Notes under the pieces: model-generated
The model's database searches: none
What the model saw: only the letters and a program-made list of their open reading frames with translations
Told to the model about the DNA's origin: nothing
NCBI RefSeq assembly: GCF_028389875.1
Contig: NC_084670.1
Span: forward strand, 16,463,383-16,527,382
Reading direction: 5' to 3'
DNA length: 64,000 nt
From: Rhea pennata
Lineage: Eukaryota > Chordata > Aves > Rheiformes > Rheidae
Position numbers and translations under genes: made by a program
In this document: positions 49,954 through 61,900 of the stretch, piece by piece
Layout: every line of letters starts with the position of its first letter
Numbering within the stretch: position 1 is the stretch's first letter

Positions 49954-52900
49954 CTTTCAGATGTCCTGAATGATGCCCATGGCTATGGTGACTCACTGAC
50001 TTGCTACTGCTGCTGCTGCTACTGCTGCCATTCAGATGTCCTGAGTGATGCCCATGGCTATGGTGGCTCATTGACTTGCTGCTGCTGCTCCTACTACTGC
50101 TACCACTGCTACTGCTTTTGCCGCTGCTGCTGCTGCTCTTACTACTGCTACCACTGCTACTACTTTTGCTGCTACCGCTGCTGCTGCTCCTTCTACTGCT
50201 ACTACTTTTGCTGCTGCTGCTCCTACTACTGCTACTACTTTTGCTGCTGCTGCTCCTACTACTGCTGCTACTGCTCCTACTACTGCTATCACTGCTACTA
50301 CTTTTGCTGCTCTTGCTGCTGCTACTGCTGCTACTACTTTTGCTGCTACTGCTCCTACTACTGCTACCACTGCTACTACTTTTGCTGCTCTTGCTGCTGC
50401 TACTGCTGCTACTACTTTTGCTGCTGCTGCTCCTACTACTGCTACTACTTTTGCTGCTGCTGCTGCTGCTCTTGCTGCTACTGCTACTCCTGTCACTGCT
50501 GCTTTTGCTCCCACTGCTGCTCTTGCTGCTTGTATCTTTGTTTCTAGGTTGCTTTATTTCACCATTCTCATCTCCATCCACAGGCTTTTTATGATCGAGA
50601 GAGGAAGCAGATGATGAGGAAGAAGAGGAGACAATAGAGGAGGCAGAAGATGAGTCAGAGGGAGTTTTTGCACTGGGGTCTGTCCTGAGATCTGTTAACA
50701 TGGTGTTTTCTTTCTTAGAAGGCTTCTTCTGGTGTCGTGTTTTATTTGTAACCTGCAAAACAGTTCAAAGGGAAGAGCAAGAGAGGGGATACATCTGGTT
50801 CTATATTTACAAAGTACACTATCTCTGGGCATCAGGTAAGCTGCTCAGTGCAGCCATGCAAGGAAACATAACTTCCTTGCCCTACGCACCGCAGAAGCTG
50901 CACCAAAATTCATTAAGGCCCACTCCTCCCAGCCAAAAGCCTCCCCAGCACAGAGTCTTTCACTAGCAGGTGAAAGCATTTTTTTTTGAAAGGTCTTTCA
51001 CTGGCAGCCTGGCCTTGCTGTCCCATGCCAGTTCTCTGCCTCAAGCACTTGGCTTCATTTGTTGGAAAATATTCCCCTTCCCCAGGCTCAAAGTCTCTTA
51101 CCTTGAACACTTTTTCAATGCCTAGGATTTTCTTTAGTTTAGCTTGGATGTCCTCATATGGAGATGATGCATCCTCTTCCTCAGACCCTGAGTTTACCAT
51201 GCCTATTATTTTGGAAGCTGCTCTGGATCCTGCCTGAATCTCCAGCTGTATTTTGTCAATATCAGCATCTGTTTGAACTACACACCAATTACACGCATTA
51301 GAAGGTTATACTGTTTCAACCTGCACTGACAAACATAAGCAAAAAAGGCTTGTGCTCGGTATCGTACCTGGCATCAAAACTATTTTAGCTTCATGTTCTC
51401 CGATTAATCTGTGCAAATAGGTATTTTTTATGAAACTAGCATCTTGTGACCTTCTGTAAAAGCAGAGCTGGCAACCAAGACTATGCAGTTTGATACAAAT
51501 GTCTCGTTTATGTGTTTTTCTTCCTGTGCCATGGAGAAGATCCTCTTGAGAGCTATAGGAATGTTTCCTTGGCATGCTGTCAGCCCCTTGCTGCATTAGA
51601 GATAAGCATGTGAATAATACTGGAAGTATATCATAGGTAAAACTGCAGATGTGTGCAGCATGGAGGAGGTAAATACTACTATACAAGCAAAAAAATGGTT
51701 ACCATTGTGACACCTTCCCTGGAAGTTCTCTCTGACGGTTTGAAAGGTTCTTCCACAATATTTGATGAAGCATCTACTGGGAGAATTGAGGTCCTCTTTT
51801 CTACACCTAGTTCTCCTATATTTCTTGATACAGCAAAAGCCTTATGTCTGTGGAGATAGGCACAAAAGAAAGGTAAATGGTATGTCTTTGGATTAAATGA
51901 GTCAAGTCCCTGTCAGTGGATTGTCACATCATAGAGTCATGTTGTCTGATTATAGGAAATGCATAGATAACTATATTTATAAATACCTATGAAAGATAAA
52001 TAAGAGGTCATAAGAGACATCAGTTCCTTGTATCACAGGAATTTTTCAAAGTCTAGGTAAACAAACAAATTTCCAATATCTGAGAGGAATTTGTTTAAAA
52101 CAAAATTAAAATAAAATTAACTAACCCAGAAGTTATGCTACATACCGGAAAAGTCACACTGCATATTTAGAAACCTCTGTAAGATATCAGTGAACAGTGA
52201 ACTTCATAAGGCTTCAGAAACAGAAAAGAGAAACAGAAATATTCTGAAGTAATACTACTGCACCTTCCAATCACTATCTCAGTTTCCTCACGGCATGGTG
52301 TTGTTTCAATCTTAACATTTTTCAATTTCATGTCTATCTTGGCATCAAACTTCATTGGAGCTCTTGTCTGGACCTTGCCTTGAATTTCAACAGCATGTTG
52401 AAAGTATTCTGTATTGACACCCATTGTTGCAACTGTATGTATATATAAGCTGAAACAGAGTGAAGTGGTCATATGTAAGAATATGTATTTTGTATGTATA
52501 TGTATTTGTGTACATTGTGTATATACATATGTATATACATTTGTGTGTGTATATATACACAACACACACACGTCTGTGTATATATATATATAATGTATAT
52601 ACATTTTTTAACACGGAGTATTCTCTTTCCATGGAAGACCTCCATCAATATCTAAAGTCTTAGAAACATGCCATACCTTGGGCTTATGTCAGACCGAATC
52701 TGCATGGTGGATTCAAGTAACTGGGAAGGTCGAAAATCTCCAGTTAAAGGAGGGGTCATCTTTCCATCAACTGCAAAAGATAGAATAACATTTTAAAATA
52801 GTAAAAGTGAAAGCAAAGACTTGAATACAAGAAAAGCACTGTTTTCAGGAAGAAGTTATATTTTTTATTGATCCGCCAAAATAAGGCTGTAAAAATGAAG

Positions 52901-55900
52901 CAAACGTGGGTACACGAGCTCTTCTTCAAGTACGAAAAATGCTGAACATAATATATGGAAGACATATCCTGTAGGTAAAGATTCTGGTGTAACATATTGA
53001 AAATGGGACCAAAAGTATGGTAAGAAAAGTGTTGTCCCAATTTGAAAATTTGTTAATTAGTATAACATAAAAATTTTAGAAACACTCAGCTCCAGAAGAC
53101 AGAAGTGAATGGTGAGCAACCTCACTACTATATTCTAGAACTATAATAATTATCTTTCCTTATGATTTGGAAGAAAAATGATTAAAAAGCTGTTGGCATT
53201 GGATAAATAGTTTCTTTTGTAGAAGTGATAATAGATCGTAAAAAATTACAACAAGCCTGGAAATCTTCTAGGATTTCTGTGGAAATAATGTGCCAACAAA
53301 TGGCATGCAATAGACTCAAAAAGCAGAGTTAGTGCATACTGGTAAAAAGTATTCTGGCATGAACCTGAAAAACTGCCGCATCCAGTGGACTTGCCAGCCT
53401 AGTGAAGCAGACTTGGAATCAAAGTTGGAGTCTGAAGGTCTTATATACGTTGATGAACTCTGAACATCCAAGACTGTCAGAGTGAAAGAAGGGAAGAAGG
53501 CAGCAAACAAGAAGATCAGTGAAACAGTCAGAGAAACAGACAACAAAAGGAATATGTAGTAATACTAAAAAGGATGACAACTGCAGAAGGCAACAGTATG
53601 ACATTTTACTGAACAACAGTATAGTGTCTTTTGGGATTATACATTCCTTTCTTACAGTTTATTGAAAGAGACTGAAAATACTCAGAAAAAGGCAAAGAAG
53701 GATGCTAATGGGATAGCAGGACTTGCATACGACAGAAGACCTAAAGCAATTTTCAGCCCCGTAAAGCAGGGAACTTAACAGCACATCTACAGTGACTCAA
53801 GGATATGGTCTGTCCTTGCTAAGAACATAAGAATTGCCATCTAGGATGGTCCTTCTCTCCCAGTGTCTTATCTGCAATAGTGGCCGTGACAGCAAGATTA
53901 ATCTGACTTTGGAAAATGCAAAAGATGAAAGTGTCATTGGAATATGGATATGAGAAGCCTGGCCTGGAGAGCTGGAAAAATATCAGAGGATTTCATCCAT
54001 GGGAAGAATCTCTCTGTTTAAGAGCAAGAGTGGGAGGTTCTGTGCTCCAATCCGGTGCGACTGAGCAAGCTCACTTCAGTGCCTCTGCAAAGTCATATCA
54101 CAGACTAGACTATCTTTCTTTTAATGGAGGAAGGAAGGAATCAGCACTGAAACACCTATATCAATGGATATCTGATCAGTTCTGAAACTGATCAGATTGC
54201 TCTGTTTTGAATATCTCCAAGGATGAAAATTTCACAGTCTGCCTGGGTCCCTGTCCCAGTCCTTAGCCACTCTCATTGTGGCATTTTTTTCCTTATGTTA
54301 GCTGGGATTTTCCTTGTTGCAATTCGTGTCTATTGCCTCTTGTCCTTTCACTGCATACCTCCAAGAAGAGTCTGGCTCCATCTTCTCTGTAGCCTCCCAT
54401 TAGGCAGTTAAAGACAGCAAGTAGATCTCCCCATGCCTTCTCTTTCTGAGGCTAAACAAACCCTGCTCTCTCAATCTTCCCTCATACGTTAAGTAAGTGC
54501 TTCAGCCCCCAACCATTTTGGTTATCTGCTGCTGGACTTGTTCCAGTCTGTCAAGATCTTTCTCAAACTGGAAAGCCAAAACTGGACAAAGTCCCCTTCT
54601 TGAATTGGAGGCCCCAAACTAGAAACATTACTCCAGATGCAGCCTTAAATGTGTCAAATAGATGGGAATAATCACTTCCTTGCTGGCTCTGGTCTTCCTG
54701 TTGCAGCCCAGGATGCAGTTGGCCTTCATCACCACAAGGGCACACTGCTGCTTCACATCCACCGGAAGACTCCAAGGTGCCTTTTCTGCAAAGCTCCTTT
54801 ATGTCCAGGTGATGCCCAGCCTATAGTTGCACGGGTTATTCTATCTCAGCTAAAGGACTTTGCATGTGCCTTTGTCTAATTTCATCATGCTTTTGTCAGG
54901 CCATTTCTCCATCTCGTCAAAGTCTCCCAAAATGACAGCCTGACCCTCCACATACTGACTACTTCCACCAAATTGGTGTTATCCACAGATTTGCTGGGGG
55001 CCTTCTTTTCCAAATTTTGGATTATTAACAAATATACTGCACAGTGCTGACAACAGAGTAATGTCACTCACAACAATCCACTAATTAGTCTTAACTGTTG
55101 ACTACTCTTTGAGTTCAGCAGTCCAGCCAGCTTTTCATCTACTTAATAGCCTGTCTGCCTAGTCTCTATCTCCCCAATTTAGCTAGAAGGAGACTATTCT
55201 AAAACAAAAAGGAGGGCAGGAGGGAGGAGGGCAGATACAAATATGCTATCAAAACAAAGTAACAACACCAAAAAAAGAGTAGCTAAGAGTGAATGCATGA
55301 AGAATTGTAAAAAGTGAGAAAGAATATATACTTCATCCTCATACTCTTCCAGTGTCCAACCATTTTTCAGCTCCAAGTTTTCCTGAGCCATATATAGTTG
55401 GTTTAGTAATGACAGTTTTCAATCTCCTCTTTAACTCATATAAACTCTAACATTCACAACTGCCTGTGTCAGGGAATTTCACCATCTGGAATAAAAATGG
55501 CTGCTCAATGAAGCTAACATGAAGCAAACTGAAAGCAAAAGAAAATTCCTTCTCACCTGTAGTACAGTCAGCCTGAGAAGTTCATTGTGTCAGCATAAGG
55601 AAGAGTCAAAGAATGTTGCCCAAGGAAATATTCAGTCTGCTGCACAATTGTACAATCACTGAAATAACCTCTTGCTATTTGCATATTTGCATATTCATTC
55701 TACCTAAAGTAAAACTCTGACTCTTCCCACAAGCCCTTTTCTTGCCTTCTCTAATGTTACTGATAGTTCTAGATTGTCTTGCATTTGCTTTGTCACCACT
55801 GAATCATGCTTAGTCTATGTGTACATTTTGCTTGGGAGCCACCACCTCCTTCCTCTTTCTGTAGCCAACTCCCCATACAGCTTTCATTATTTCTGGCATT

Positions 55901-58900
55901 GAATGCTGTAACCTTTCTCTCTTTGGTTTCCCAGATTCTCACCTCATGTCCTCTGTCTTCAATCCATTCAAATATGATGCAGAAATCATTTGACACATCT
56001 GCTATTCCAGCTGTGTTCAGCTTCTCTTTAAATATCTTTACTACCTTCCCTCCTGTATTTTAAGGCACCACAAAAAATAGCTCATCTTCTGACTTTTTGT
56101 TTTCCCACTTCTTTCTCCAGCCTCTTTTAATCTGTCCTTTTCATCTGCTGCTCAGAGCTAGTACAACAGATCGTGTACTTCCCAACTCACCGTTCACTGC
56201 AGCACGTGCCAGAGCAGTAGTGTATGATCCATATTCCAGTGGCAGACCAATGCAGCTAGGGACAATATATCGAAGTTCTCCAAGCCATACTGGCTGTGTC
56301 CATTGTCCTGCAATGCCATTACGTATTTGACTGGTGATTTTTTTCATTACTGTGTTTCTATCAGCAGATTCTACTATAGTCTACAGTAAAATAAAGATCC
56401 AAAAGGTTAGGATGTTAGATTAGATACTGGTGTCAAATCTTGCAAAGGGAAGTAGGGGTTCTTGGTACCTTCACAGCCTGATGCAGGACATCCTTGTTGA
56501 TGTTGACATAGGCCAACTCTTGGCCAAATATTTTCAAGTAAGCTGATATCAAGGGGGTTTCTGCTGGCAGCTCTTTCCATCCTAGCAGCTAGGAAACAGA
56601 TAAAGAAGCAAAGTTCCTTAACGTGGCAACAAAGACTGTTGCTGACCAAGCTGTCATTTTGCTTTGTCACTTGGGTTTTTTTTGCTGCTTTGTTAATAAC
56701 ACAGTGTCGCCATTTCAGACTAACTCCCTGTCACTGAGATTTTCACAAACAGCCTCCTATCAGATGTTTTGTATTTTGAGAAAATACTGTTTATTCCAAT
56801 ACAGAGGATACGGACTATTTGTACCATTAAATCCAGTTTAGAAACACACCAACAAATCACATGGTCTCTTGAAGATAAAGAGATCTGCTTGTAAACTAAG
56901 TTAGGTGAATAGAAGGGAGGAAGGGGGAAACTTGCCAGACATGAAACACACATCCTGCACTGCAATGTCTGGCTTCCCTGTCTCTTCCCTTGCTGCTTCT
57001 TTAGTCATATATAAGGCAGTGAGGAAGAAGGGCCAGAGTCAGAATTTGCAGGAGTTACTGCAGATGTTACATGAATAATGTCTCCTACAGCCCCCTATCA
57101 ATCCCTTTTTCACAGAGATATTCAGGCTGACTACCAGGTGGGTAATTTGCCTTCCGAACAGGGTTTAATTGATACCACAGGCCTCACTAAATACTGCTTC
57201 ATATAACCCACAGGTTACATTACTGAAAACACCTACAGTTTTTCCAAGCTCCTTTATCTTTTTGTATGCGGGATATTCAGCAAATGGGATATTTCGTTTC
57301 ATTATGGCATCTGTGAGGCCTTCCACTCGAACGCCAACCTACCAAAACAGCATAAGAAAGAATAGTCTGAAACACACTTACAGGAAGGAAGCTTAGTAGT
57401 CAAACTTCGTTTTAATTTGCTCTATTATTGCTTTAAGTAAAATATTTACCTCCAACAAATCAGCCACTGAACCTGCATAGTTTGCCATCAACTTGGAAAT
57501 TATTGCTGATGGGAACATTGTTCCTGGACTGTTCATAATAAAGACATCTCCAGCAATACCAACTTTATAGTTATCTAGGGTTGAAATAAACAAAAGACAT
57601 TTTCTTCTAACCACTCTACTTATCATCCAAGGTTTATTTCTGCAGCTTTTTACCATCATTTTACATTTTACCATCACCATTACATCATTATAGATGATTT
57701 AACTCAATTTGTTACTTAAATGCAGAATCTTCTACAGGATTGCAGAAGGTTGGGACAGCAAGGAAATGAAATCAGAAACCAATGAATACAAAGAGAACAT
57801 TCACCTGAAGTATGCTAAATACACATTATTATAGCAAAAAGACTCTTGGGAGAAGTGAGTAAGCTTCTCAAGTAATTTATAAAAGAAAATAGATTCATTT
57901 TTCAGAAAGAAGAAATAAACTAAACATTACAGAAATCAATCTTAGCAAATGTCTTGTCTCATTAAAAAGAATCTCTTTTTACAACCAGCCATTTTTTTCT
58001 AAATGACCTTCCTAAACATAATCCAGGCTGGGATTCACAATGTCTTACATTATTTTTCCAAAGGACTTGTTATTTCTTTAGAATGTACTTCTGAATAAAA
58101 ATTCCCAGTCACTGAATTCTATTTACTCACCAAAGTAACCACCAACACGAATGACCTTGCTATATCGATAGCTTAGTCTGTCCAACTTGGGGGCCAGCAG
58201 CTTAAGTGCAATATTGCAAGCAGAAGATCTAAACAAAATAAGAATAGGTAACAGTATCCAGATATAAGATGCACTTCACAAGAATACAAACTGGACTCAT
58301 TTTGTCAGCATATGCAGTCCTTATTAACAAGAATGTAATAAAATTTATTATTTGCAGAAAATAACCCATTTGACTCCTGTTTCTACTTACATGTTGTACA
58401 TATATGGTAATCTACTCTTTGACAAAGCCTTCATGTGGGAATATACAAAACTGGCCACTTGCAAATTGCTCTCTTTCATTGCCACGTTAGCTATGGTTGT
58501 TATTAAAGGAAGGGCAGGCCTCGTCTCAAAGATAACAGCACAAGCCATCATTCGTACTTCAGGGGGAAGTGACTGGTCTGCAAGGATCTGGATGAGATAT
58601 CCCTGCACCTGTGGAGAGAAAACAGTACATGGAATAATTCAGAGCTTCTGTTTTGCAGACTGGATCCACATGTAACCTGTAAGAAAAATGGGAGAGGGAG
58701 TCATTATGCCTGTGGGAAAAAAATGTCCCCTGATCTCGCTTACTGCATGGTTCCATAATCTTTATTAACACAACTGAAGGACCATACAAAAACAGGAGCA
58801 AGCAGCCATTGAGAGGGGCTGGCACTGAATATTGAAGAAATGTCCATGTTTCAAACATATAGCATAGTTTTTTGCCTTACAGGAGCTGACATTCAAAGAT

Positions 58901-61900
58901 CAGTGAATAATTTTCAAGGAAATAACTGTAGCTAACAAGAAAGATTCATTCTTGAAATAACCCCACTAACTTGGTGAGTGTGGTTTACCATTTTAGACCA
59001 TTTTTGCAAGAGGACCTTCAGCTCACAAAAGACAATCTGAGTGGGTGCTGTTGCACAGAGCACTTTTAGATATCTGAATCATCTGAAAGGCAAAAGTCGT
59101 GACTGCCCTTGCCACACTGGCACTGCCCTTGCCACACTGGCACCCATAGTGGTCAACAGGAGGTCAGTGGTGATTTATCTGACCTTAAGGAAGGAGCCTA
59201 AAAGAAAAAGGCAGAACAATGTTGAGATTTTGCCTAGGAAAACAATAGAACATACCTCTTTCCTCTTGACTATAGAAGCAGTTTAAATTATATGCCTGAC
59301 TTTTAGATAGCTAAATTTCCACCCTATATAACTAGCACAGGAACTAATTGATTGTGCCAGGTGACTAAAGAAACTCTGTTCACACGCTTCCAAAAACTTC
59401 CCACTGACTAACAATTATTAGAGCTTAGCAGAAAATTTTAGCTGAAATCTAAGCTTGTATTGTGCCAATCTTAAAAATAAACACACGTTGAATCCACATA
59501 GAGCCTTTAAATTCATTAGCCTTACATATTAGCATATATGCTCATCTCTAATACATTAAGTAAAGAAGTCCCTGGCATTTCCTACTTACTGTTTTGGGGT
59601 CCTTCCAAGCTATTTTTCTCAACGCCATTATGGCATCAATCTGAATATGGATTGGGATAGCAGAAGCACTTGATGAAAAAACTGGAAGGAACTTCAGGAT
59701 GCGCTTTATGCTGGCTGGTTCTCCCACATTACCAATGCACTTCAGTGCTAACTTCATTTTTTCTTCACGGCCCCTGCTGATTGCTTCATCTGCCAAGTCG
59801 TGGAGGGGCTATAAAACAAAGCACAGTTCAGTTTCTTCTATCTAATGTACAAGTTGTCCAAAGTGCTTCCCTTGCCCACTGAAAATTCTATCACAATAAA
59901 GCAACTGGTTTGAATACAACTATTTTATCTACATTAGTAAAATGATTCATTCCCTTTCTTCTGAAGGAGGCCTATGAAATATGTATTTGTAATGCCAATT
60001 ACTATTTTTACATTGCATCTTATTAACATTTGCTACATGAGTTTATTAAGAACAATCTGAGAAAAGGCCACCAACCTGAAGAACTTCTTTAGGACAAGCT
60101 GAGGTCCAAGAACAGTATCTACTAATGACAGAACTGTATCCCAAGTAAGCAACCTGCTGAAGCATGGGACTTTTCTGAATTCGAGAACTGGTCACTAAAT
60201 CCTGCCAAAAGAAGAGGAAAAACATATTTAAATTGGTATTTAATACAATTCTTGACATAGCTTCTGGACCAGGAAAATTATTAGGGTTCATCTAAGGGAA
60301 GCAATTTCAGACTGAGTACTCTTCATAGTCAAGCAAATTAGATTGCCTTGTAGAACATTTTACATGCAAGTTTCATTCAGGAGCCTCATTCCCCTTAGTT
60401 ACAACATTAAAGAAGCATATTTAAATTAGTTTACATAGCACAGGTCTGATTTTTCTCAGCTATCATGCTGAAAATACAAAGTTTATGTGCAAATGTCAAA
60501 CTATAAATAGAATATCCCTAGAACAATGTGTAATGCATGTATATTAATGATGCAGTTTCACATCATTTTTTTTCTATTTAAAAAGAGGAAAGTTGAATAG
60601 AGATGGGAAAAATCCTGTTTGCAGTAAGTGTGAAAAGAGTTGATGTTTAATATTTCTACTTGCAGCACTTTATTCCAGTTTACAGGAATATTTTTCAATT
60701 AAAAGAACTATTCAAATCACAAAACACAAAAATCACCCTTAATGTTTCAGATGTAAGATACAAAAGTGGACCAGGATTTGTGTGCAGAAAGCCATGACAC
60801 ATAGTCCCAAGCAAACTAAAATGGGAATAACTACTGGAAGATGTTATAGGAGAGGGTTTTTTGTATCAATATAGCAAAATGAAGACACTTGACTGAATTC
60901 TTCTCTCACACAAGTAATGCCAAAAGAAATTCATGGAGTACCATTTATACAAAATTAGTATACAAGAGAGGAGAATCCATCCTCTAAAATACTTTATAAT
61001 CAAAAAACATCATCAGTTATCACTTCTATTGCTATCTGATAGGAAAGATTCACATGGATTTACTCACTGCTGCTATTGGAAGAGTGTCTTCATCAGCTTT
61101 CATTAAATGGAGAGCAAAAGAAACTGTCAGAAGAGTCTGAACATAGGTTAGGTCATCATTGCGAATTCTGTTCTTGATGAATTTGAGTGCTTCTGTTGTG
61201 CCTGTTGCAGAAATTGCACTCAGTAGCCACCGCCTGCAATCAAGGTTAAAAAAAAATCTTTATTTTAGCTATCATTTCTCCAAAAATGAAAAGTTTCTTC
61301 AAAGACTGTGCAACCAAATACCTGTAACGAGGTTTATCTGAAAATTGTTTCCAGAAAGACTCAAGAGCATCAGTGTTCACTATCCGGCAGAGCTGGACAA
61401 GCTCTAAGAATCTGTACGGGACATCATCATGGAAATCTTGCTGGTTATTCAGTACTATGTGTTGCAGTGTTTCTGCTATCTGTTACAAAACACCAAGAGA
61501 GAGATAATCCATAATTAAATCATTCAGTATTTATGATTATTGCTTTCCATTAAATTTTTGATTAGCAAAGCAATTTGAAGACTTAAGAATTCTATACCCG
61601 TTGCTCAGGGTTTTTTGTCTTGATTAGCTGAAGTGGCATCTGTGGCAATACTGATGGGAAATGGTAACGAAGGCTTCCGTGGCTCTGCATGGGAATATCT
61701 GGGGCATTTCCTCGTTCACTTCTCACTTCAAGCAAGATAAGCTGTTGTCTGTCGGCGGTCAGAGAGAAATCAGCAAGTGTTATGTGAGGAATAAAATAGT
61801 TATCTTTCTCCATCTGCCTTGTCTATTTATTGATTCAGTAATACTGTGAAGATAATGGTTTTGGCCTTTACTCATTTTTCTTACCACAGTAAAATTGTAG

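Noticed and set aside
49816-50594. Long plus-strand open frames over phosvitin (a Cys/Tyr-rich 243 aa and a Leu-rich 172 aa), and a minus-strand Ala/Val frame of 148 aa
   Set aside because: All are other-frame readings of the AGC/AGT serine repeat; the minus frame flanked by valid splice sites matches vitellogenin phosvitin.
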